Below, piece by piece: positions 23,809 through 29,528 of a DNA stretch of 34,339 bases. Under the pieces are notes generated by a model. It was given only the letters and a program-made list of their open reading frames with translations, did no database searches and had not been told where the DNA came from. Source of the DNA: Bacteroidales bacterium (GTDB lineage Bacteria; Bacteroidota; Bacteroidia; Bacteroidales; UBA932). Position 1 is the first letter of the stretch. Every line of letters begins with the position of its first letter. The translations under genes and the position numbers were made by a program. Where the stretch lies: positions 1 to 34,339 of the forward strand of contig JAKSJQ010000021.1 of the NCBI GenBank assembly GCA_024402115.1, in the 5' to 3' direction.

Positions 23809-24339
23809 CTATCGGTTCCGGATCTCCTTGATGAACTTTCGACCGAAGTCGACCGTTCCGACGGCGAAAAGGATGATTCCCAGGACAGCTAGTACCATGT
23901 CCGAAGTGCTTATCGCTCCGATATGACTGATCGTGCCATAGCAGAAGAAGATTGTGAGCGCCAGGCAGGTCAAGGCAGTCAGACAGTCTATTGCCATTCG
24001 CATTTTCTTCGACATCTTCATCGACTCGACCTCCATCTCCTGACTCTTTGGCCATATGTGCTCACATGTTCTGAGTGTCAGGATGTTGAGACATGACGTA
24101 AGGGCCGCTCCGACGGCGAATGTCAGCAGCCACCATCCGAGAGCAGAGTCTTCGCCGTCAAAGAAAAGGGCAAGCAGCCAATTGCCTATGCTGACCAATA
24201 CTAATGCGCCGGCAATCCGTTCAATGCCGTTCAGCAGTTCGTGGCTTTTACCCTTGCGGTACTGAGTGTAGTATACCGCGATTGTGAGGACTACATAGAT
24301 GAGTATGGCGATGGTGATTAGAATCAGATACTTTGACAT
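23809..24339 (-). CDS. Small multi-pass membrane protein of unknown function
   Basis: The 176-residue protein has about five hydrophobic segments: residues about 4-24, 42-60, 66-90, 115-135 and 143-163. A charged loop with ECHIWPKSQE-like character (CEHIWPKSQEMEVESMKMSKK) sits between the third and fourth. There is no signal-peptide cleavage site and no transporter or enzyme motif I recognise. It has a TATCTTTG -7 box 29 bases upstream and is the first gene of a probable two-gene unit with the secreted protein at 22752-23768. It is an inner-membrane protein of unknown role. Confidence 0.7.
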   Translation of the reverse strand: MSKYLILITIAILIYVVLTIAVYYTQYRKGKSHELLNGIERIAGALVLVSIGNWLLALFFDGEDSALGWWLLTFAVGAALTSCLNILTLRTCEHIWPKSQEMEVESMKMSKKMRMAIDCLTALTCLALTIFFCYGTISHIGAISTSDMVLAVLGIILFAVGTVDFGRKFIKEIRNR

Positions 24340-24367
24340 ATTTTTTTGGTTAGTTTATTACTGAGAA

Positions 24368-24375
24368 CAAAGATA
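24368..24375 (-). promoter_or_regulatory. Bacteroidota -7 promoter element
   Basis: The minus strand reads TATCTTTG, matching TAnnTTTG, 29 bases upstream of the membrane protein ATG at 24339 and just past the 3' end of the DUF2075 gene. No clear -33 box is seen. Confidence 0.5.
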
Positions 24376-24420
24376 GCATTTTTCAGAGTTCTGTGATATG
24401 GCTTAATTCGACGCCAGTCT

Positions 24421-26220
24421 TTATATCTTGGCGATTCTTCTCAGTGCATCACGTAGCTCATCGTCGCAGGCATAGATGTATAGTCCCTTGACACCACGTG
24501 TCAAAAGAACCTTAATTTCGTTACGAATCAAGATTTCACCAAACCTTTTTTTCGTGTTGTCCGATAGGGTTCGGAATCGGGTAGCCTTGTCGTTCTTGCT
24601 TTCTCTTGGATCAAATACAATCTTTCCATCTCTGTACTTGACAGATGGCCCAAGTATTACTCCAACATAAGATAAGTCAAATCCCTGAATAGTAAAGGTT
24701 GACCCAACTTCATCTATAGTATGCTCCTGCTCCGCCCAGGCCAAGTGTTTGATTGCTTTCTTCTCTTTCTTGTCGAGTGTCTTCTCAAGCTCATAGTTCC
24801 AAGGTTTTGACCATCCGTCTATCTGAACATCCCAGAAATCTTTGTCCTTAGGAGCCTTTTTTGCTTTATAGGCCCAGTCATATGATGCAACAACTCTTGA
24901 TAATTTATTGTCATCTTGCAAGGATAGTTTTTTTATAGCCTCATGCAATGATGCCGGGTCATCAAATGATCTTACCTCGTACTTATTGTCGTGTACGAAT
25001 TCATCAATCTTGCGATTGAGGATGAAATTTTCTAACCATTTTGATGTCGACTGTGAACATTGCATCCTTAGTTGATTGCTCAATTGGATGTAGTTTCCTT
25101 GATTCTGAGACATCTTCCTAAACTTCTCCAACACTGACGGCTCCCAGTATTCCTCTGTGGTAAGCACCTGATACTCATCGAACATGATGACGGTAACCCT
25201 TGACCTGTCAATAATATCTTGAAGCTGATTGGAGCCTCTATAGCTTTGTTTTCCCTGTGTCCAAAGAAGATGACCCTCATCTATGAATGCCACATCTACC
25301 TTCTTTTCGGGAGAATAATTGTTTATGAAAGTTGTTGGTCTGCTGACTATGTTCTTTCCTAAGTCAAGACGTTCTGACATCTGTTCATAGACGTGGACTT
25401 GCTGGTCGTGGTTCACCATGAGATAGCACGACATTTTAGGGAAAAGTTCTTTGCCCTCATCATCCTTCTCGCCCCCTCTTTTGATGAGTTCATAGAAAGT
25501 CGATGTCGTGAGGACAGTCTTTCCGGTGCCTGCTTCACCTTGTACAAATATTAGTTGTCCATCCTTGCCAGATGCAAATGCCTCTTTGACCTTAAAGAGG
25601 ATACGCTCCTTTGCGATTATCTGTTCCTGTGTAAGTTTCTTCAATGGCGAGGATTTGAAAAGCGCAGAGTCTGTTATCTCTGCTTCAGATAGAAACAGAT
25701 CTCTCTTCTGTTTCCTCAGTCCTGCCCAGATCTTACTGAATATTGCGTCGAACTCTTGGCTAGGAAAATAAGAGTTCTGGGGATTGCCTCTTCCGTTAAG
25801 CGAACGCCTGATGCTCTTTGGCATAGCAAGCATGTATTCAATCAAACGATTCTCGATGTCGAGAGTGAAGGACTTGTTGAAATGTTCATGGCCAATAACA
25901 ATGATCTGAGGACTGTTAGCCTGTTTTACGAGGTCTCTCTGCCATGACGTTTTATCCGACCTTCCTGTACTAAAATGTTCGTTTGTGCGTTGGATAATAT
26001 CATTGCTCTCGCCTACATAGACATCGTATTTTTGCTTGCTTACTACTTCCCCGTTTCTCTTTGTATAGGTGATAGTTTCCGATGGCCAATAGTGGAGATA
26101 CACGACAGGGTAATTCAACAAGTATTTCGAGTCATGAGTACCCTGGATTATCCTCTGCCTGAACTCTCCGATAAAAGGCAAATCCTCTGGTGTCGTGAAT
26201 ATGATAGGTACGCTAGCCAT
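24421..26220 (-). CDS. GIY-YIG nuclease-like / DUF2075 (Schlafen-type helicase) fusion protein
   Basis: The 599-residue protein is probably cytoplasmic. The N-terminus holds a GIY-YIG-like domain: VVYLHYW (39-45) in place of GIY, YVGES (68-72) as YIG, Arg78 in IIQRTNEH and acidic Glu123 in DIENRLIEYML. Residues about 200-599 form a P-loop superfamily-1-type helicase domain of the DUF2075 / Schlafen group 3 kind: Walker A GEAGTGKT (228-235), Walker B AFIDEGH (311-317), GSTFTIQGFDLSYVGVILG (506-524) and a motif VI-like VLLTRGVKGLYIYA (571-584). It starts 2 bases after the stop of the MazG-like gene (TAATAATG). It is AT-rich compared with flanking core genes, suggesting acquisition. Likely an ATP-driven nucleic-acid enzyme, possibly anti-phage, though no substrate is shown. 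Confidence 0.88.
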   Translation of the reverse strand: MASVPIIFTTPEDLPFIGEFRQRIIQGTHDSKYLLNYPVVYLHYWPSETITYTKRNGEVVSKQKYDVYVGESNDIIQRTNEHFSTGRSDKTSWQRDLVKQANSPQIIVIGHEHFNKSFTLDIENRLIEYMLAMPKSIRRSLNGRGNPQNSYFPSQEFDAIFSKIWAGLRKQKRDLFLSEAEITDSALFKSSPLKKLTQEQIIAKERILFKVKEAFASGKDGQLIFVQGEAGTGKTVLTTSTFYELIKRGGEKDDEGKELFPKMSCYLMVNHDQQVHVYEQMSERLDLGKNIVSRPTTFINNYSPEKKVDVAFIDEGHLLWTQGKQSYRGSNQLQDIIDRSRVTVIMFDEYQVLTTEEYWEPSVLEKFRKMSQNQGNYIQLSNQLRMQCSQSTSKWLENFILNRKIDEFVHDNKYEVRSFDDPASLHEAIKKLSLQDDNKLSRVVASYDWAYKAKKAPKDKDFWDVQIDGWSKPWNYELEKTLDKKEKKAIKHLAWAEQEHTIDEVGSTFTIQGFDLSYVGVILGPSVKYRDGKIVFDPRESKNDKATRFRTLSDNTKKRFGEILIRNEIKVLLTRGVKGLYIYACDDELRDALRRIAKI

Positions 26221-26222
26221 TA

Positions 26223-26561
26223 TTAAAATTCATTATATTTCTTCGCTGACCCTTTAGACTTGTCGATAGGGTATTTCTCTGCATTCTTTGCTAGTTTCTC
26301 GAGGACGATTTGCTTGACGTCAAGATTGTATTTGTCAGCAATCAATATTGCATAGTTGATGACATCGGCCAACTCTTCCTTAACTTTATCTATCTTTACA
26401 TCTTCCGCTTTTTTCCAAAGGAATGCTTCAAGAAGCTCTGATGCTTCAATAGAAAGAGCCTCAGCGAGATTTTTGCCGTCGTGAAACTGATCCCAGTCTC
26501 GTTCTTCCGTAAACGTAACTATCGCCTTACGTAATTCTTCAAGATCAGACATTTGTACCAA
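26223..26561 (-). CDS. MazG-like nucleotide pyrophosphohydrolase
   Basis: The 112-residue protein is an all-alpha MazG/dCTP-pyrophosphatase-like NTP pyrophosphohydrolase. The metal-binding signature is intact: Glu39 and Glu42 in IEASELLEAF, then Glu62-Glu63 and Asp66 in KEELADVINYAI. WDQFHDGKNLAEAL is the usual first helix. The family converts (d)NTPs to (d)NMP plus pyrophosphate using Mg2+. Two starts are possible. TTG at 26561 sits 6 bases after AAGGAG, while ATG at 26552 sits 15 bases after it and gives a conventional MSDLEELRKAI. It is the first gene of a two-gene AT-rich unit with the DUF2075 protein. In this pairing a role in nucleotide control during stress or phage infection is plausible but unproven. 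Confidence 0.9.
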   Translation of the reverse strand: MVQMSDLEELRKAIVTFTEERDWDQFHDGKNLAEALSIEASELLEAFLWKKAEDVKIDKVKEELADVINYAILIADKYNLDVKQIVLEKLAKNAEKYPIDKSKGSAKKYNEF

Positions 26562-26574
26562 AATTTGCTCCTTA

Positions 26575-26582
26575 CAAATTTA
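26575..26582 (-). promoter_or_regulatory. Possible -7 promoter element for the MazG-DUF2075 unit
   Basis: The minus strand reads TAAATTTG (TAnnTTTG), 13 bases before the TTG and 22 before the ATG candidate start. The implied leader is very short, which favours the ATG. No -33 box is seen. Confidence 0.4.
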
Positions 26583-26611
26583 ATAAAAAAAGTGACACTG
26601 ATAGCATTAAC

Positions 26612-26642
26612 CTTGGCATGCGTGAAAATATTCTTAACTTTG
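26612..26642 (+). promoter_or_regulatory. Bacteroidota promoter, CTTG-N19-TAACTTTG
   Basis: CTTG at 26612-26615 (variant of TTTG) and TAACTTTG at 26635-26642 are separated by exactly 19 bases, the Bacteroidota housekeeping spacing. It lies 26 bases before the lipoprotein ATG at 26669. It should drive the lipoprotein-hydrolase pair. Confidence 0.75.
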
Positions 26643-26668
26643 GCAAGATTAACCACAGGGGACTAGAA

Positions 26669-27100
26669 ATGAAAAAGATATTGAAATTCATCGCTGCGGC
26701 GATCGTGATCGTAAGTGCGTTCGCTTGCAAGAAGGATGAGCCTGTAGACCCTATCATCGGCAACTTCCATTTCACTGGAGTGGAGACTACCGTATGGGGC
26801 GATGAGGCTCCGAAGAAGATCGAAATTGAAGGGCAGCTGCGTTTCTTCAATGCGAACGACGGAAACATCCGTACCAGCGGAATCTTTGCGACCGTATGTC
26901 ACCATGATGGAGATGACGTGACCTTCGACAACTTCGTCCTTCCCGGTGCGAGGTTCGAGACCACAGTGTATCCGACCAAGTTCTTGGACGGCAAGATGAC
27001 CATCCTTCTCCAGGAAGAGGGAGACATCGAGATCAGCGAGGGCAGCAATGTCCACTACAGACGCCAGCTGACCGGTACTGCGACAAAGTCGAATCTTTAA
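26669..27100 (+). CDS. Small lipoprotein of unknown function
   Basis: I chose the ATG at 26669, which opens MKKILKFIAAAIVIVSAFAC, a clear lipoprotein signal with lipid Cys20. The open frame to 26618 crosses the predicted promoter. The product is 143 residues. The mature part has lipocalin-like or Ig-like strands (IIGNFHFTGVETTVWG, DVTFDNFVLPG, MTILLQEEGDIEI) but no motif I can name. It is followed after 18 bases by the alpha/beta hydrolase and has a good promoter just upstream, so it is the first gene of a two-gene operon ending at the terminator at 28213-28254. Confidence 0.75.
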   Translation: MKKILKFIAAAIVIVSAFACKKDEPVDPIIGNFHFTGVETTVWGDEAPKKIEIEGQLRFFNANDGNIRTSGIFATVCHHDGDDVTFDNFVLPGARFETTVYPTKFLDGKMTILLQEEGDIEISEGSNVHYRRQLTGTATKSNL

Positions 27101-27118
27101 ACACTAAATAACAATAAC

Positions 27119-28198
27119 ATGAACTCAAAGAAGATTATCGCATCTGTTGCCGCTGTTGCGGCTTCATGTGCAATCTGCGCTGCTCAGACAGTGAAGACCC
27201 AGGTCATCGAGAATGGAGGTACCGGCCCATACAAGTCGATCGCCGTCGGTGACGAGACCCTCCCTACCCACGTCATCTATCGTCCTAACGACCTTAAGGC
27301 AGCCGTCGAGAAGAACGGCGGTAAGCTTCCTGTTGTCGTATATGCCAACGGTGCATGCGTGAACAACAGCCTCGAGATGAGCCGCCTCCTCAGCGAGGTC
27401 GCTTCCTATGGCTATGTCCTCATCGCTATCGGACCTTACGAAGAGTATACCGACGAGGCATTCTACAACCAGTGGAGAGGTGTCGTTAAGGGCGCATATC
27501 CTTCTACCAAGGAAGTCCTCGTGATGGGTAACGGCGAGAGAGTATTCGCATATACCGACGAGGAGAAGGCCGCACAGGCTGAGGCTCGCGCTGCCGAGAG
27601 GGCTGCTCGCGAGGCTGCCATGAAGAAGGCTTCAAAGAAGAAGAACGCCACTCCTCCGCCAATGCCATTCCGCACCTATCCTAAGCAGATGCTCGAGGCA
27701 CTCAGCTGGATCACCGATCAGGCTGCTGACAAGAACAGCGAGTACTACCACATGGTAGACCTCGACAAGGTGGCTGCAATGGGCCAGTCTTGTGGTGGTG
27801 CACAGACCCTTGCAGTTGCACACGACCCACGTATCAAGACCTGCGTCATGCTCAACACCGGTATCGGTGAGAACAGCATGCAGGGAGTCGACAAGAACTG
27901 CCTCGAGAGCCTCCACACTCCTATGTTCTACATGATCGGCGGACCAGTCGACATCGCATACAAGAACGCACAGGGTGACTATGACAACATCAAGGATCTC
28001 CCTATCGTCATGGCAAACTCACTCGACGGCCACTCAGGTACTTACTATGAGAAGAACGGCGGTCCTTACGCTGTTGCTGCTCGCAAGTGGCTCGACTGGC
28101 AGCTCAAGGGCAAGGTCGGCGAGTCTGCAATGTTCCTCGACGACGAGTATGAGGCTAAGTTCTATCCAAACTGGACCTTCGTAAGGAAGAACTGGTAA
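27119..28198 (+). CDS. Secreted alpha/beta hydrolase (PETase/chlorophyllase-like fold)
   Basis: The 359-residue protein has a signal peptide (residues 1-22, ending CAICAAQ). The alpha/beta hydrolase core shows strand KLPVVVYANGAC (69-80), which supplies the oxyanion region, and the elbow MGQSCGG with Ser224 as nucleophile. A strand with MIGGPVDIAY gives Asp278, and DGHSGTY gives His305, completing a likely Ser-Asp-His triad. Between about 147 and 178 there is a charged Ala/Glu/Lys/Arg-rich helical insert (EEKAAQAEARAAERAAREAA), unusual for the fold. The substrate is not evident, and an ester or peptide is possible. Codon use is strongly biased towards C-ending codons, suggesting high expression. 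It is the second gene after a small lipoprotein, with a strong terminator behind. Confidence 0.85.
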   Translation: MNSKKIIASVAAVAASCAICAAQTVKTQVIENGGTGPYKSIAVGDETLPTHVIYRPNDLKAAVEKNGGKLPVVVYANGACVNNSLEMSRLLSEVASYGYVLIAIGPYEEYTDEAFYNQWRGVVKGAYPSTKEVLVMGNGERVFAYTDEEKAAQAEARAAERAAREAAMKKASKKKNATPPPMPFRTYPKQMLEALSWITDQAADKNSEYYHMVDLDKVAAMGQSCGGAQTLAVAHDPRIKTCVMLNTGIGENSMQGVDKNCLESLHTPMFYMIGGPVDIAYKNAQGDYDNIKDLPIVMANSLDGHSGTYYEKNGGPYAVAARKWLDWQLKGKVGESAMFLDDEYEAKFYPNWTFVRKNW

Positions 28199-28212
28199 TT
28201 TCCGCATATCCC

Positions 28213-28254
28213 AAAGAAAAAGGCTGACCCGATAAAGGTCAGCCTTTTTTCTTT
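28213..28254 (+). terminator. Intrinsic terminator after the alpha/beta hydrolase
   Basis: AAGGCTGACC (28220-28229) pairs with GGTCAGCCTT (28237-28246) across a 7-base loop, extended by A-rich and T-rich flanks (the T-tract runs TTTTTTCTTT). It lies 15 bases after the hydrolase stop and is likely strong. Confidence 0.93.
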
Positions 28255-28257
28255 CTC

Positions 28258-28371
28258 CTTCTATCTAGGGACCTTTTCTGGTAGAACATCCCTAGATAGG
28301 TAGCTTTTCTGTCGATTTCCTGTTTTTCCTTCTATCTAAGGACCTTCTGTGCGAAAACATCCCTAGATAGG
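28258..28371. repeat. 43-bp palindromic repeat doublet with 28-bp spacer
   Basis: Units at 28258-28300 and 28329-28371 match at 37 of 43 positions and are spaced by 28 bp. Each holds an inverted repeat CTATCTAGGGA...TCCCTAGATAG, with 11-bp arms (perfect in unit 1, one mismatch in unit 2) and a 17-base loop. Most differences lie in the loop, so the stem is what has been kept. It sits in the 207-bp gap between two convergent genes, just after the hydrolase terminator. Confidence 0.85.
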
Positions 28372-28405
28372 GACTGACCGGCAGGCGAGCCCTCCCAGCC
28401 CCGAA

Positions 28406-28939
28406 CTACCTCGACCGTTTCGCAGCCTTGGCAGCCTTCCTTGCGGCCTGTTCCGCAGCTGCAGCCTCGCGGGCAGTCTTGGTCTTGAACACGATCACGC
28501 CGTTGGCCCCGCGGGACCCGTAGATGGCAGTCGATGCGTCCTTGATGACGTCCACGGAATAGATGTCGTACGGGTTGAGGCCGGAGATGTCGCTGACCAC
28601 GGCACCGTCTACGACGAAGAGCGGCTGGGTGTTCGAGTTGAACGAACTCTCACCGCGGATTGTGACGGATGGGGTGCCTCCTGGCCCGGCATTGCCGATC
28701 TGGACGCCGGCGACCCTGCCCCTGAGATAGTCGAAGATGGAGTTGTATGAGCTGATCTCCTCCTCCTTGACCTTGACACGGCTTATGCTTCCCGGATCCT
28801 TCGCCATGTCTACATCCTGGTATCCGTTGCCGGCGATGCGGTTCCTGTCAAACTCGCTCTCGTCTTCCGCAAGTCTGGCCGAACTGCCGCACGAACAGAG
28901 AGCGGCCATTGCCGCCGCGAGCGCGATCAGTTTTCTCAT
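28406..28939 (-). CDS. Orphan TonB-dependent receptor plug-domain lipoprotein
   Basis: The 177-residue protein has a lipoprotein-like signal (MRKLIALAAAMAALCSC, likely lipid Cys17). Residues about 50-155 are a plug domain of the SusC/RagA type: IFDYLRGRVAGVQIGNAGPG, SVTIRGESSFNSNTQPLFVVDG and VDVIKDASTAIYGSRGANG. No beta-barrel follows. The protein ends in a basic Ala/Lys/Arg-rich helix (EQAARKAAKAAKRSR). Short plug-only proteins are known in Bacteroidota, but their role is not settled. Its ATG overlaps the TGA of the flavin reductase-like gene by four bases (ATGA), so translation is coupled. It is not a truncated susC by sequence decay, since the frame, signal and ending look intentional. 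Confidence 0.85.
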   Translation of the reverse strand: MRKLIALAAAMAALCSCGSSARLAEDESEFDRNRIAGNGYQDVDMAKDPGSISRVKVKEEEISSYNSIFDYLRGRVAGVQIGNAGPGGTPSVTIRGESSFNSNTQPLFVVDGAVVSDISGLNPYDIYSVDVIKDASTAIYGSRGANGVIVFKTKTAREAAAAEQAARKAAKAAKRSR

Positions 28940-29448
28940 TTTGTGTAAACTCCTTCTATGTCAAGAATATAGATGGTATGGAAACTGCCGCCCGGATTGT
29001 CATTGTACCAGCGGTCGAGAGTTGCCTTGTCGGTGAAGTTCTCCGGGACCATGTCGCTGCGGAAGAGCTTCCTGCAGTCCAGGGTCATGCGCGCCTGATC
29101 GAAGCTGACCGACCCTGATTCCATCTCCACCGGCACGAGTCCGGATGCGGCAACCTTGTCCATGTCCCTGCCGGACTTCGAACCGCAGAGCTGCAGAGCC
29201 TCACGGCATCCGTCGCCGAAGAAAGAGAGAGTGACGCGGTCGCAGCTCTCGAGAAAATCGTGGGTGTAGCGCTCGTCTCTTACGAAGATGATGGCGACAG
29301 GCTTGTTCCAGATGAAACCGAGTCCGCCCCATGATGCGGTCATTGTGTTGTATCCGTCCCTGGTGCCGGCGGTGACCAGCATCCATTCCCTGCTGATCAG
29401 TCTGAATGCGTCCTCCCTGCCGAGGATGCTTATGTCCTGCTTTGTCAT
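28936..29448 (-). CDS. Flavin reductase-like FMN-binding protein
   Basis: I chose the ATG at 29448 (MTKQDISILG). An upstream in-frame ATG at 29478 overlaps the predicted -7 box. The product is 170 residues with no signal peptide, so it is cytoplasmic. It has the flavin reductase-like (FMN-binding split barrel) pattern: EWMLVTAGTRDGYNTMTASW, then GFIWNKPVAIIFVRDERYTHDFL, then VTLSFFGDGC. In this family the T-x-S-W region binds FMN. Related Bacteroidota proteins are annotated as flavin reductases, though the electron partner is unknown. It is the first gene of a two-gene unit with the orphan plug lipoprotein, to which it is coupled by an ATGA overlap. The pairing of a cytoplasmic flavoprotein with an exported plug is unexplained. 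Confidence 0.85.
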   Translation of the reverse strand: MTKQDISILGREDAFRLISREWMLVTAGTRDGYNTMTASWGGLGFIWNKPVAIIFVRDERYTHDFLESCDRVTLSFFGDGCREALQLCGSKSGRDMDKVAASGLVPVEMESGSVSFDQARMTLDCRKLFRSDMVPENFTDKATLDRWYNDNPGGSFHTIYILDIEGVYTK

Positions 29449-29465
29449 ATTGATTTCGTTTGACG

Positions 29466-29473
29466 CAAAGATA
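29466..29473 (-). promoter_or_regulatory. Bacteroidota -7 promoter element for the flavin reductase unit
   Basis: The minus strand reads TATCTTTG, 17 bases before the ATG at 29448. It sits back-to-back with the MATE promoter in an 80-base divergent intergenic region. No -33 box is clear. Confidence 0.5.
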
Positions 29474-29492
29474 CGCATAATTGAATACAGCG

Positions 29493-29523
29493 CTTGTTTT
29501 TGGCCAGAGTTTTCATACCTTCG
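29493..29523 (+). promoter_or_regulatory. Bacteroidota promoter, CTTG-N19-TACCTTCG, for the MATE gene
   Basis: CTTG at 29493-29496 and TACCTTCG at 29516-29523 (one mismatch to TAnnTTTG) have exact 19-base spacing. Transcription would begin about 5-7 bases after the -7 box, almost on the ATG at 29529. Either the mRNA is leaderless or the start is the next in-frame ATG at 29565. Confidence 0.6.
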
Positions 29524-29528
29524 CGACG

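Noticed and set aside
28406..28939. Plug-domain gene as a degraded susC pseudogene
   Set aside because: It has its own signal peptide, an intact frame, a regulated-looking overlap with the upstream gene and a defined basic C-terminus. No barrel remnants are found downstream.
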